In this document: in pieces, positions 44,278 to 53,570 of the stretch
How the letters are laid out: every line of letters starts with the position of its first letter
Numbering within the stretch: position 1 is the first letter of the stretch
Assembly (NCBI GenBank): GCA_033762715.1
Contig: JANRLL010000016.1
Location: 186,001-250,000 of the forward strand
Source of the DNA: JANRLL01 sp033762715
GTDB lineage: Bacteria > Pseudomonadota > Alphaproteobacteria > Rickettsiales > SXRF01
Length of the DNA stretch: 64,000 bases
Direction: 5' to 3'
Translations under genes and position numbers: made by a program
Notes under the pieces: model-generated
The model's input: only the letters and a program-made list of their open reading frames with translations
What the model was told of the DNA's origin: nothing
Database searches by the model: none

Positions 44278-45089
44278 TAGAAACGCCTCCATAATGCAAG
44301 CATGCCGCCATAGCCATCACCGGTATTCACACCGGCGATATTAGAAAAGGCACCTGCCTGCACTGAAAAATCATCGAAATGATATAAGGTCGAGAACTGT
44401 ATTTTAGACAGATTATAATCATCGCCAGAGGATTGGCTAAAGCCGGTGTTGTTCGATGAGGTACGGTACGTCAGAAAGAATTGTGGCAGGAGTTCGATGC
44501 GCTCGGCTACTTGAATACCGGCGGTTGCGCCAAAACGTATCTGATCACCTGGGTTGCCACTACGGTGGCGATAGCTGCTGTCGAGATTAATATAATGATG
44601 ATAACCAGCAAAATCAAAGCCACGGCCGATGCCAATCGATGGGCCAAAATCAACATGTTTGCTGCCGATATTATTGCTGGCTTTTTGTGGTGTAGGGCTA
44701 GGTAGCTTTATCTGCGGTTCAAACGATACCATGAACCCATGACCTTCATAAATCGGCGTGCGTGCGAAAAACTCGCTATCGCCCATGCCCCATGACGTTT
44801 GCTCGGGTGAGGTTGGGCTGTTGGCCGAATGGTTGCGCTCAAAGGAAAGATTGGTGCCAAAGGTCCAACGCTCGCTATAGCCGTATTCAATATAGGGATT
44901 GAGTTCTTGCTTGGTAAAAAGCGGCTGTGCTCTTTTCTCGCCCTTATTATCAAAGTAATGACCGGCGCTGTAATAGACCGTGTTCATCACGACTAGGCCT
45001 TTATCTTCTTTTTGAAGCCAAGCACCAGCAAAGCTTGGAGTAGGTAGTAAGCAAAAGAATAGCATGCCACTCAAAAGGCGTTTTCTCAT
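44277..45089 (-). CDS. Predicted outer-membrane beta-barrel protein
   Basis: Protein of 270 residues with a signal peptide (RKRLLSGMLFFCLLPTPSFAGA) and alternating beta-strand pattern, for example YIEYGYSERWTFGTNLSFER and INLDSSYRHRSG, ending in a terminal aromatic residue (ALWRRF), as in outer-membrane barrels. The longer frame would overlap atpF; ATG 45089 has AAGGA at nine bases. It shares one base (TAATG) with the MshEN-GT2 gene, so the two are probably partners in making and exporting a glycan. The family is not recognised. Confidence 0.65.
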   Translation of the reverse strand: MRKRLLSGMLFFCLLPTPSFAGAWLQKEDKGLVVMNTVYYSAGHYFDNKGEKRAQPLFTKQELNPYIEYGYSERWTFGTNLSFERNHSANSPTSPEQTSWGMGDSEFFARTPIYEGHGFMVSFEPQIKLPSPTPQKASNNIGSKHVDFGPSIGIGRGFDFAGYHHYINLDSSYRHRSGNPGDQIRFGATAGIQVAERIELLPQFFLTYRTSSNNTGFSQSSGDDYNLSKIQFSTLYHFDDFSVQAGAFSNIAGVNTGDGYGGMLALWRRF

Positions 45090-45147
45090 GCACATGCTTC
45101 CTTGCTTGAATCGTTTTAATGAAGGCCTACCTTGGCAGACAGGACTA

Positions 45148-45630
45148 TTAATGTATTTTACGCTCAATATCGGATACGGCAAGCTTGATTACATCATCGT
45201 GTGACATGGTGGAAACATAGTCTGCAATGATGGTGCGTGCAGCGGCGAGCGCCACATCAACTACATGATTTTTTACGTCATTAATCGCATTTTGCTCTTC
45301 TTGAGCGATTTTCGCTACCGCATGTTTCGTGCGCTCATCAAGGGCTGCTTTAGCATCGACTTCAGCTTGCTGGGTCATCAGGTCAGCCTGTTTGCGGGCA
45401 TCCAGCAACATGGCTTCCGCTTCTTTCAGGTAGTTGGCTTGCTTGGTTTTATAGGTAGCAAGCAAGGCCTCCGCTTCTTCGCGCAGCGCACGCGCTTGAT
45501 CGAGTTCAGCTTTAATATTAGCTGCACGTTTATCTAAGCCGCCAGCAATCAGGCGTGCCAGCTTTTTATAGGAAAGGGCAATCAGCACAGCAAAAGCAAC
45601 AGCAATCCAGAACTTGGGATTTTCTAACAT
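45148..45630 (-). CDS. atpF: ATP synthase F0 subunit b
   Basis: Protein of 160 residues with one N-terminal membrane segment (FWIAVAFAVLIALSY) and a long charged coiled coil, the peripheral stalk. It is the last gene of the F0 operon, with b' three bases upstream. Confidence 0.92.
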   Translation of the reverse strand: MLENPKFWIAVAFAVLIALSYKKLARLIAGGLDKRAANIKAELDQARALREEAEALLATYKTKQANYLKEAEAMLLDARKQADLMTQQAEVDAKAALDERTKHAVAKIAQEEQNAINDVKNHVVDVALAAARTIIADYVSTMSHDDVIKLAVSDIERKIH

Positions 45631-45633
45631 GGT

Positions 45634-46119
45634 CTATTTCCCTTGATTGGCTTGAACCGCTTTTTTCACAGCATCACTATTGGGTGATACGTGCAGCAGC
45701 TTTTCAACGATCAATGCAGTCAGCTCTGTCGTTGCTGGCGAGAGTGAAGTCAGCAATTCTTGTTTACGCGCTGCAATTTTTTTAGTGGCTTCTGTAAGCT
45801 TTACGGCAATCTCAGCATCCAATTTTTTGGACGCTTGATCTATACGTGCGTTATTCGCTTGCGTAGCATCATTGATAAGCTGCGTGGAACGCTCGCGCGC
45901 ATCCGCCAATACATGTTCATAATCCAACCTGGCTTGTTCCGCCTGAATTTTGAGCGATTGCGCTTGATCGAGATCAGACGCTGCCGTGTTTTTCCGGCCT
46001 TCTAGCACATCCAACAAAGGAGGTAGCACCAGGCGCGATAGCACGAGGTACATAAGCGAGAAGGTGATGGCTAGCCAAAATAGCTGAGAGGCAAACCAGG
46101 TTGGATCTAATTGTGGCAT
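45634..46119 (-). CDS. atpG: ATP synthase F0 subunit b'
   Basis: Protein of 161 residues with a membrane helix (SQLFWLAITFSLMYLVLSRLV) followed by the VLEGRKNTAASDLDQA coil typical of b' subunits. Split b and b' genes are seen in alphaproteobacteria and phototrophs. Confidence 0.9.
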   Translation of the reverse strand: MPQLDPTWFASQLFWLAITFSLMYLVLSRLVLPPLLDVLEGRKNTAASDLDQAQSLKIQAEQARLDYEHVLADARERSTQLINDATQANNARIDQASKKLDAEIAVKLTEATKKIAARKQELLTSLSPATTELTALIVEKLLHVSPNSDAVKKAVQANQGK

Positions 46120-46131
46120 GTGTCCGACGTA

Positions 46132-46383
46132 TTATTTAATTACGAAGAGGAGGATGAAGAGGCCACCCACGCAGAAAATACCGAGTGCTTCCACCATACC
46201 CGCGCCGAGCAGGAAGTATTTAGCGAGTTTTGGTTCTGCAGATGGGTTGCGAGCAATACCTTGCAACAGAGCAGCAAAAATATTGCCTACGCCGATAGCT
46301 GCACCGAGTGCGCCCAGAGCCATGAGGCCAGCGCCGATATATTTCAAGCCTTCGGCGAGGTATTTGTATGATTCTACTTCCAT
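46132..46383 (-). CDS. atpE: ATP synthase F0 subunit c
   Basis: Proteolipid of 83 residues with two hydrophobic hairpin helices. The loop has ARNPSAEPKL and the proton-binding Glu lies in GMVEALGIF. AAGGA lies eight bases before the ATG. It forms the rotor ring. Confidence 0.95.
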   Translation of the reverse strand: MEVESYKYLAEGLKYIGAGLMALGALGAAIGVGNIFAALLQGIARNPSAEPKLAKYFLLGAGMVEALGIFCVGGLFILLFVIK

Positions 46384-46422
46384 AGTACGAGTCCTTTAGT
46401 TGGTTGAGAGGTTAAGAAAAAA

Positions 46423-47166
46423 TCAGTGCAAATGAAGCGCATCGTTTAGGTAAACGCAAGTGAGAACTGTGAAGATATACGCTTGCAATACCGCGATGAA
46501 TATTTCGAAGCCGGTGAAGATCAGCACAAAGCCAAACGGCAGCCAGCCGCCGAGAATGCCCATCATGACAATAAAGCCAGCGGCAATTTTTAAGATCATG
46601 TGGCCTACCATCATATTGGCAGCCAAACGAACCGATAAGCTGATCGGGCGCGACAGATAAGAAATGACCTCGATCACATACATGAGCGGTGCCATCCACC
46701 AGGGGGTGCCGTGAGGGAGGAAGAATTTAATGAATTTAATCGGGCCGTGCTTGATGATCGCAAGCAGCGTGACGCCCACAAATACGGCGCCGGCTAACGC
46801 AAAGGTGACGATTAAGTGGCTGGTTACGGTAAACGAACCAGGCAGCATGCCAAACACGTTACAAAACAGAATGAACATGAATAGCGAAAAGATGATGGGA
46901 AAATATTTGAGGCCTTCTTTACCACAATTGTCACGAATGAGGCCTTGGATAAATTCAATTAATACTTCAGACGAAGACTGCCAACGGCCAGGCACCAGCT
47001 GGCGCTTGCGGACACCAGCAAGCATGAACGCGATAATCGCAGTAGCGGCAATGATCATCCACAGCGACGCATTGGTAAAACTTAAGTCGGTTGCGCCGAT
47101 TTTAAATGGAATGAGGGGGGTCACCTCAAATTGTGCGAGTGGGCTATGATGTTCAGCTTCTGACAC
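46423..47166 (-). CDS. atpB: ATP synthase F0 subunit a
   Basis: Polytopic protein of 247 residues containing the essential Arg in SVRLAANMMVGH. The longest frame starts at a TTG (47196), but the GTG at 47166 has AAGGA seven bases upstream and gives a normal N-terminus, so GTG is chosen. It forms the proton channel with subunit c. Confidence 0.92.
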   Translation of the reverse strand: MSEAEHHSPLAQFEVTPLIPFKIGATDLSFTNASLWMIIAATAIIAFMLAGVRKRQLVPGRWQSSSEVLIEFIQGLIRDNCGKEGLKYFPIIFSLFMFILFCNVFGMLPGSFTVTSHLIVTFALAGAVFVGVTLLAIIKHGPIKFIKFFLPHGTPWWMAPLMYVIEVISYLSRPISLSVRLAANMMVGHMILKIAAGFIVMMGILGGWLPFGFVLIFTGFEIFIAVLQAYIFTVLTCVYLNDALHLH

Positions 47167-47198
47167 GACGTAATCCTTATTAGTATCTCGATCCAACT

Positions 47199-47486
47199 TT
47201 ACGGCAATTTTTGGACATTACGCAGCATGTTACGAAATCCTGCGGCAACACCAAGAAAGAAGCCAATAATCACTAAGAAAGGTGATGTCTCCAACCAACG
47301 ATCCAGCATGAGTCCTAAAAAGAATCCCACCGCGGTGCCTGCAACCAAATCGATGCCCATTCGCACCGCCATGCCCAGACTTTCATTGGCAACATTAGGA
47401 TCGTCACCTTCTTCGCCGCTTTCAAGATGGCGTGCTTTATCCAGTTTTTGCTGAAGGTTTTCCAGCGAATTATCAGGTTTTGACAC
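47199..47486 (-). CDS. atpI: AtpI-like protein
   Basis: Protein of 95 residues: a charged N-terminus and two membrane helices (GIDLVAGTAVGFFLGLMLDRWL and FLVIIGFFLGVAAGFRNM), the AtpI/ATP synthase gene 1 pattern. GTG 47486 with AGAGG upstream is preferred over ATG 47537, which lacks a site. AtpI helps assemble the c-ring. Confidence 0.8.
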   Translation of the reverse strand: MSKPDNSLENLQQKLDKARHLESGEEGDDPNVANESLGMAVRMGIDLVAGTAVGFFLGLMLDRWLETSPFLVIIGFFLGVAAGFRNMLRNVQKLP

Positions 47487-47566
47487 AGTGCCTCTCGAAA
47501 GCGTGCGCAATGTATGAATAGGTACGCATGATGTCAAGCGTATTCAATTGGCTTTTTCCACTATAT

Positions 47567-48298
47567 TTAGCGTTTGTTGGCCAGCTTCAAATCAATGAAT
47601 TGTGATACCGCTTCCACCGTGCGCTCACCGCTATATACTTCGCCGTCGATGAAGATATATGGTGTATGCGGCAGTTTCAGCTCATCATTGGCAATTTTCT
47701 TGATGTTGAGCACGCGCATCTCACGATCAGTGTTGTTGAGACAGCCTGCAAACTGTTCTTTGGATAAGCCACCCACACTGGAAATGGTCTCTAAACCAGC
47801 GAGATAGTTAGGATCAAATGCCCATTTATTTTGCGCATCAAACAATACTTTGGAGAAAATGAAATAGCGCTTTGGATCTTGTTCACCCACACAATGCAAG
47901 AGCAGCGCAGCTTTTAGTGCGGGCTCATTGAGCGGGAATTGGCGAAGGATATAGGCTACTTTGCCAGTCTCTACGTATTTTTTCTCGATTTCTGGCATCA
48001 CTTTTACGGTGAAATGCGCGCAATGTGGGCAGGTCATCGATACATAGTCAATGAGTACCACTGGTGCTTTGCGGTCACCCATCACAAAATCATCCGATAA
48101 AGGTGCTTCTAGAATAACACTGGATTTGGTCATGCCGCCGCTGCTTAAGAAGGGCTTTAGCGTATTTTCGCCGGTCGAGGTGATCACCTCTTTTTCTGGT
48201 TTGGCTTCAGGTTTGTTTTCTACAGGCGCTGCTGCTTGCGCGTAGGCTGTAGAAGAGAGCACTGCAGATAAAGCGATAGCAATAAACCAGGAACGCAT
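47567..48298 (-). CDS. DsbA-family thioredoxin-fold protein, exported
   Basis: Protein of 243 residues with a signal peptide and the active site CPHC in VSMTCPHCAHF. The cis-Pro is in PHTPYIFIDG. It acts in the periplasm on disulfide bonds. ATG 48298 has GGAGG eight bases upstream; the longer frames contain that site and are rejected. It follows dciA, an arrangement common in alphaproteobacteria. Confidence 0.85.
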   Translation of the reverse strand: MRSWFIAIALSAVLSSTAYAQAAAPVENKPEAKPEKEVITSTGENTLKPFLSSGGMTKSSVILEAPLSDDFVMGDRKAPVVLIDYVSMTCPHCAHFTVKVMPEIEKKYVETGKVAYILRQFPLNEPALKAALLLHCVGEQDPKRYFIFSKVLFDAQNKWAFDPNYLAGLETISSVGGLSKEQFAGCLNNTDREMRVLNIKKIANDELKLPHTPYIFIDGEVYSGERTVEAVSQFIDLKLANKR

Positions 48299-48361
48299 AG
48301 GAAAGACCTCCATAAAATGATAGCAATTTCTATTGCGATTTTCGAGGATGCGCAACGAGAA

Positions 48362-48850
48362 TTATTCGGAGTGTAGTGTGTTGGCAAATGAAGCGAGCGC
48401 TGCCTTTAATTCAGGGTCTTCTACTTGATTAGCCGTTTCGATGCAGCTTTTTGGCAGAGTTGATTTGTTTTTAGGAGCAGCAACTGTTTTGGAGAGTTTC
48501 TGTGTGGTAGGAAACGTATGGCTGATAACGATACGCTCCACCGCACGATAACCAAAATAAAGCGACAATTTTTCTAATATGATGGGCTGCAAATGTTGGA
48601 TCTCTGGGGCAAAGCCATTTTGCACGGCAATAGTCAAGGTGCCACCGCTGGTTTTACCTTTAGGGAACGTAAGCTTCTCAGGCAGGCTGCGAGTGGCAAG
48701 TGATTCGCCTACAACACTCGACCATTGGGTAATAAGGCGGCTGCTGGCCAGTCCTTTTTCTTTGAGAATAGGGCGTATGAGGGGCTCGATGCAGCCATTG
48801 AGCGGCTTGGGAAACAGTGAAAAATAGCGCTTAGAGGGATCCTTGCTCAT
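48362..48850 (-). CDS. DUF721/DciA-like protein
   Basis: Protein of 162 residues with the DUF721 core (LITQWSSVVGESLATRSLPEKLTFPKG, then LTIAVQNGFAPEIQ). DciA proteins recruit or load the replicative helicase DnaB. It overlaps rnhB by four bases (ATGA). Confidence 0.82.
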   Translation of the reverse strand: MSKDPSKRYFSLFPKPLNGCIEPLIRPILKEKGLASSRLITQWSSVVGESLATRSLPEKLTFPKGKTSGGTLTIAVQNGFAPEIQHLQPIILEKLSLYFGYRAVERIVISHTFPTTQKLSKTVAAPKNKSTLPKSCIETANQVEDPELKAALASFANTLHSE

Positions 48851-49446
48851 GCGGCTTGCTCAAGCAACGCACGAATAGGGGCATAGCTGCGGCGATGATG
48901 CGGCGACACGCCATGGTTTGCCAGTCCTTTTTGGTGCAGGCTGGTGCCGTAGCCGGCATTGCGTTCCCAACCGTAATGCGGATATTCCAGGGCAAGCTCA
49001 GCCATGATGCGATCGCGCGTGACTTTGGCAATGATGCTGGCTGCAGCAATCGACAGGCAAATAGCATCCCCGCCAACCACCGTTTTAACCGCGCATGGTA
49101 AGGCCGGAGGCTGATTGCCATCGACCAATGCAAGCTGAGGCAACTCCGGCAGGGCTTCTACCGCGCGCAACATTGCGAGTTTGGTAGCGGCCAGAATATT
49201 GAGGCGATCGATTTCTTCCACGCTTGCGATGCCCACGCCAATTTTGGCGCAGCTCTGGAGTGCTTCAAACAATGCTTCGCGCTGTGATAAACGCAGTTTC
49301 TTGGAGTCATCTATGCCGCTGGGTAAATTACGGGGATCTAATATAGCTGCAGCAGCCACAACAGGGCCTGCCCAGGGGCCACGCCCTGCTTCATCAACAC
49401 CTGCTACGATCAGCCCGCTTTCCGCTTCCAGCGTATAGTCGGGCAT
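48847..49446 (-). CDS. rnhB: Ribonuclease HII
   Basis: Protein of 199 residues with VAGVDEAGRGPWAGPVVAAA, the catalytic Asp-Glu pair, LALVDGNQ with a third Asp, and ASIIAKVTRDR. It removes ribonucleotides from RNA-DNA hybrids. Three bases separate it from the transglycosylase gene. Confidence 0.93.
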   Translation of the reverse strand: MPDYTLEAESGLIVAGVDEAGRGPWAGPVVAAAAILDPRNLPSGIDDSKKLRLSQREALFEALQSCAKIGVGIASVEEIDRLNILAATKLAMLRAVEALPELPQLALVDGNQPPALPCAVKTVVGGDAICLSIAAASIIAKVTRDRIMAELALEYPHYGWERNAGYGTSLHQKGLANHGVSPHHRRSYAPIRALLEQAA

Positions 49447-49449
49447 GTA

Positions 49450-51006
49450 TTAGCCTTCTTTGCCAGGGGCGGGGAGTTTAGCCACAGGTGCCAGTGAGCG
49501 GTCATAGCTGGGCCATTGATTGTCAGCCAATGCATAGGCCGACAGATTCGGTGTGTCGCTTAGTTCAGAGTAAATCCAGTAATTCGCCATAACCTGCATC
49601 ACGTAATTACGTGTTTCACCAAAAGGAATGCTTTCGATGAATAACAAGGGGTCATCTTGGGTTAGGCGTTCTTTCCAATCTTTCAGACGGCCTGCGCCCG
49701 CATTATAGGCTACCAGCAGATAAATCAAATTATCTTCTACCAAGGAGTTGCCTAGCAGATGATCTACATAATTTTGGCCCAATGTAATATTGAGTACGGA
49801 TTCGCTGACGACGTCTGGATTATACATTAAGGTTTTTTTCATGAGCGACGCCGTTTGCGGCATAAGCTGCATGAGGCCCAAGGCACCAGCGCCACTTTGC
49901 GCTTTCGCGTTGAAGCCTGATTCTTGGCGTGTCAGCGCATAGATCAAAGCAGGATCTACGATAAAACCATATTGCGGTGTCCAGTGCGGCGTTGGATAGC
50001 GTGCGAGATCATAGTTGCGATCATCGCCTGACATATAACGCGCAATGCTGATTTGCACCGAAGCTAATTGCATCTTATGCGCCAGTGCCAGCAGCTGCTG
50101 TTTTTGCGCTGGGGTCGTATTAGGGAACCAGGCGCGCAACTCTTTTTCCGCATATTCAAACTGATCACATTCAGAGAATGCAATCGTGCGTTTGATGGCA
50201 GGAATATCCATCAGGTCATTGAGCATGGCTTGTGTCAGAACGATCGGTGCCGCGTCGAGCTCAAGGCCCATACCTAAGCGTTTGCGAGCCAAAATGCCAT
50301 AAAAGCTACGGGGCTCTTCGGCAGCCAGATTGAGGTATTTATCGGATTGCTTGGCATGGCCCAGTTTTTCATAGGCGCGTGATGCCCAATAGGCAGCGCC
50401 AGATTTAATCCAGGGTGAAGCAATGTCTTTATTTTCATAGATGTTTTTAAACTGCGCAGCGGCTTTCGCTGCTTCGTTGTTTTTCCAAGCATCAATCGCT
50501 TTGCGCCAAGCGCTGGCCACTGCTTCCGGTGCACGGTTCAGGCCATTATCATCGCCGTAACCGCTAAGTGGAGAAATTTTGTCACGCGTGATTTGGGTAG
50601 GCAGAGGAAGATTCTTCGCCTGCGCTAAATCAACAATCGCCTCATATTTAGGGTGATCGGGATAATTCTTGAGCCATGTCAGCAATTCGGCCGGTGTGGT
50701 ATTGTATTTGCGGTGCAAATAACGGTCAGCCAGAATCTGCCCCAGCAGAATAGGATCTGAGAGTTTCTCAATGAAAATATCGGCCTGCTGCCAATCAGCA
50801 CGTTTTTGCGCTTGGAAGATCTCTTTGTACAATAGGCGATCGGTACCCGACAAAATGACAGGCAGCTGAGTCTCAGTTGATTCAGCTATCGTTTTGCCAT
50901 TTGCGAGCGATTGTATCGCACCCTGCACATGCCATAGTGATTTGGCTACTCCAAATCCCAGTAATACTAGACAGGCGATATAGGTTATGTTGCGTTGATT
51001 CCGCAT
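49450..51006 (-). CDS. Soluble lytic murein transglycosylase
   Basis: Protein of 518 residues with an N-terminal signal/anchor (ITYIACLVLLGFGVA), a long helical superhelix region, and a C-terminal SLT domain with the catalytic Glu in TRQESGFNAKAQSGAGALGLMQLMP. It cleaves peptidoglycan to anhydromuropeptides. An AT-rich stretch (51007-51100) upstream may hold its promoter. Confidence 0.88.
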   Translation of the reverse strand: MRNQRNITYIACLVLLGFGVAKSLWHVQGAIQSLANGKTIAESTETQLPVILSGTDRLLYKEIFQAQKRADWQQADIFIEKLSDPILLGQILADRYLHRKYNTTPAELLTWLKNYPDHPKYEAIVDLAQAKNLPLPTQITRDKISPLSGYGDDNGLNRAPEAVASAWRKAIDAWKNNEAAKAAAQFKNIYENKDIASPWIKSGAAYWASRAYEKLGHAKQSDKYLNLAAEEPRSFYGILARKRLGMGLELDAAPIVLTQAMLNDLMDIPAIKRTIAFSECDQFEYAEKELRAWFPNTTPAQKQQLLALAHKMQLASVQISIARYMSGDDRNYDLARYPTPHWTPQYGFIVDPALIYALTRQESGFNAKAQSGAGALGLMQLMPQTASLMKKTLMYNPDVVSESVLNITLGQNYVDHLLGNSLVEDNLIYLLVAYNAGAGRLKDWKERLTQDDPLLFIESIPFGETRNYVMQVMANYWIYSELSDTPNLSAYALADNQWPSYDRSLAPVAKLPAPGKEG

Positions 51007-51100
51007 AGGTCAGATATATAGGTGATATTGACCAGACCAGCAAGTTAAAAACTCGTTAATTAACAAATATTAATAAATTTGTAATAATTAGAATTCTATA

Positions 51101-51904
51101 TTAAGATAATGATAATAAATAATTTTTCACCATTAATAGATCAGCCCAGGCTAGGCGCTTCTGCCCTGGCTGGCGCAATAAATAGGATGGGTGATAGATA
51201 ACGGCGCATTTAATAGGGGTATTCATGTAACCATTTGAATAGTCATATAATTTTCCCCGAAGCCGTGAAATAGATTGCTCTTTCTGGAGCAAACTAGTGG
51301 TTGCCACCCCGCCGCATAGTACCAACAGCTTGGGATTGACCAGCGCAATATGCTTTTCGACAAACGGTAAGCAGGTGGTGGTTTCTTCATTACTGGGTTG
51401 GCGATTGCCAGGGGGGCGCCAAAATATCGTATTACTGATATAGGCGTTATGCACACGATCTAGCCCGATCGCTGCCAGCATATGATCGAGCAATTGCCCG
51501 CTTGGGCCACAAAAGGGGATGCCTTTTTTATCTTCTTCCGCACCTGGCGCTTCGCCAATAAACATAACGGCAGCGCTAGGATTACCATCGGCAAACACGG
51601 TGTGGGTAGATGATTTTTTAATCCCACAACCGTCAAAGGCGCGAACGGCGGCTTCCAGCTCGGCGATGCTAGTGCATTGATCGGCGAGCGTGCGCGCTAC
51701 ATGTGCTGCGGCTGAGGGAGAGTGTTGCAAGGACGCTGTTGATGAGCTAGTGCGTGGAGCTTGGTGAGTAGCAGCGCTTGCAGCGGCGGCCTGAGGCGCA
51801 TGAGGTTCAATTGCAAGCGGCACAAAATGATTAACCGGTGTCTCGTCAATTGCCTCGTCTACACCGGCTTCTAAATACCATTCTAGTAATGCTTTATTAG
51901 TCAT
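51101..51904 (-). CDS. Uracil-DNA glycosylase, family 4
   Basis: Protein of 267 residues. An Ala-rich N-terminal tail (to about 90) is followed by the family 4 core: TVFADGNPSAAVMFIGEAPGAEEDKKGIPFCGPSGQLLD and later HPSYLLRQPGQKR. Cysteines in DGCGIKK, TCLPF and related positions fit an Fe-S cluster. It excises uracil from DNA. Confidence 0.88.
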   Translation of the reverse strand: MTNKALLEWYLEAGVDEAIDETPVNHFVPLAIEPHAPQAAAASAATHQAPRTSSSTASLQHSPSAAAHVARTLADQCTSIAELEAAVRAFDGCGIKKSSTHTVFADGNPSAAVMFIGEAPGAEEDKKGIPFCGPSGQLLDHMLAAIGLDRVHNAYISNTIFWRPPGNRQPSNEETTTCLPFVEKHIALVNPKLLVLCGGVATTSLLQKEQSISRLRGKLYDYSNGYMNTPIKCAVIYHPSYLLRQPGQKRLAWADLLMVKNYLLSLS

Positions 51905-51947
51905 ATTTCGCTATGTTAGTGCAAACTCACGTTAAAGGCCATACCCA

Positions 51948-53570
51948 ATGACAGAAACCATGGAATATGACGTTGTAATTGTCGGTGCCGGTCCGGCAGG
52001 ATTATCGGCCGCTATCAAGCTACGCCAATTGGCTATAGCCGATAATATAGAGCTTAAAGTCTGTGTGCTGGAGAAAGGCTCGGAAGTGGGCGCGCATATT
52101 TTATCGGGCGCCATATTAGAGCCGCGTTCGCTCAATGAATTGATACCAGACTGGCAGAAAAAAGGCGCGCCGCTACAAACGATGGCGCAAAAAGACCATT
52201 TCCTATGGCTGTTTAAAAACAAGTCGATTCACCTACCTACGCCGCCTGCCATGCATAATCGCGGCAATTATATTATAAGCCTTGGGCAGTTTTGCCGCTG
52301 GCTGGGTAAGGAAGCGGAAGCGCTAGGTGTTGAGATTTTCCCTGGGTTTCCTGCTGCGGATTTGATCGTAGAGCAGGGGCGTGTTGTTGGGGTGATGACC
52401 GGTGAATTCGGCCGCTCGAAAACAGGCGAAGAAAAAGCGTCTTACCAACCAGGCATGGCTATCCGCGCCAAATACACCTTGTTTGCCGAAGGCTGTCGCG
52501 GCTCACTATCGCAGCGTTTGATGACGCAGTTTGGGTTGCGCACTGATGCCGATCCGCAGACTTATGCTATCGGCATTAAAGAGCTGTGGGAGATTGATCC
52601 GGCTCAGCATCAGCCAGGATTGGTGGTGCATAGTGTGGGCTGGCCGATGGATTTTAAAACCTATGGCGGTTCCTTCATGTATCATATGGGTGAACGTCAG
52701 CTAGCGATAGGATTTGTAGTGGGGCTTGATTATCAGAACCCGCATCTGGATCCTTTCAATGAGTTCCAACGTTTCAAAACTCATCCGGCCATTGCAAAAT
52801 ATTTGAAAGGGGGACGCCGTATTTCTTATGGGGCGCGTGCGCTCAATGAAGGCGGATTCCAATCCATTCCAAAACTCACATTCCCAGGCGGTGCATTGAT
52901 CGGCTGTGGCGCGGGCTTCATGAATGTACCTAAAATCAAAGGGACGCATACGGCGATGAAATCGGCAATGCTGGCGGCAGAAGGCGTGTTTGGTGCTATC
53001 AAAAACCAAAATGATGCGCGGCTGGAAGCAGGCTATCCGGAAGCGCTCAAGAAAAGCTGGGTTTATGATGAGTTGTATCGTGTGCGCAATATCCGTCCGG
53101 CGTTTCATTGGGGTACTCTTGTAGGCTTAGCCTACGCCGCATTTGATACGTATATTTTGCGTGGGCGCGCGCCATGGACCTTGCATCACAAGGCAGATCA
53201 CCTACAGCTGAAACCAGCCGCCAATATGCCTAAGATCGATTATCCTAAACCCGATGGCGTGCTCACATTCGATCGCCTGTCCTCCGTATTCTTATCGAGC
53301 ACCAACCATGAAGAAGATCAGCCCGCGCATTTGACACTCAAAGATGAGTCGATACCGATTGAACATAATTTGAAGCTCTATGATGCGCCGGAGCAGCGCT
53401 ATTGTCCGGCGAGCGTTTATGAAATCGTCAATCGCGATACGACGCCACGTCTGCAAATCAATGCGCAAAACTGTGTGCATTGTAAAACGTGCGACATCAA
53501 AGATCCAAAGCAAAATATTGTATGGGTAACGCCAGAAGGCGGCGGTGGCCCCAACTATTCGGCGATGTAA
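51948..53570 (+). CDS. Electron transfer flavoprotein-ubiquinone oxidoreductase
   Basis: Protein of 540 residues with FAD-binding VIVGAGPAGLSAAIKL, GAHILSGAILEPRSL, the ubiquinone domain, and a C-terminal ferredoxin-like 4Fe-4S motif in NAQNCVHCKTCDIKDP together with an earlier Cys (RYCPASVYE). It transfers electrons from ETF to the quinone pool at the inner membrane. Its TAA touches the convergent sulfotransferase-like stop. Confidence 0.93.
   Translation: MTETMEYDVVIVGAGPAGLSAAIKLRQLAIADNIELKVCVLEKGSEVGAHILSGAILEPRSLNELIPDWQKKGAPLQTMAQKDHFLWLFKNKSIHLPTPPAMHNRGNYIISLGQFCRWLGKEAEALGVEIFPGFPAADLIVEQGRVVGVMTGEFGRSKTGEEKASYQPGMAIRAKYTLFAEGCRGSLSQRLMTQFGLRTDADPQTYAIGIKELWEIDPAQHQPGLVVHSVGWPMDFKTYGGSFMYHMGERQLAIGFVVGLDYQNPHLDPFNEFQRFKTHPAIAKYLKGGRRISYGARALNEGGFQSIPKLTFPGGALIGCGAGFMNVPKIKGTHTAMKSAMLAAEGVFGAIKNQNDARLEAGYPEALKKSWVYDELYRVRNIRPAFHWGTLVGLAYAAFDTYILRGRAPWTLHHKADHLQLKPAANMPKIDYPKPDGVLTFDRLSSVFLSSTNHEEDQPAHLTLKDESIPIEHNLKLYDAPEQRYCPASVYEIVNRDTTPRLQINAQNCVHCKTCDIKDPKQNIVWVTPEGGGGPNYSAM

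Noticed and set aside
45090..45182. N-terminal extension of the outer-membrane protein overlapping atpF
   Set aside because: The signal peptide begins at 45089 with a good ribosome-binding site; the longer form would bury it.
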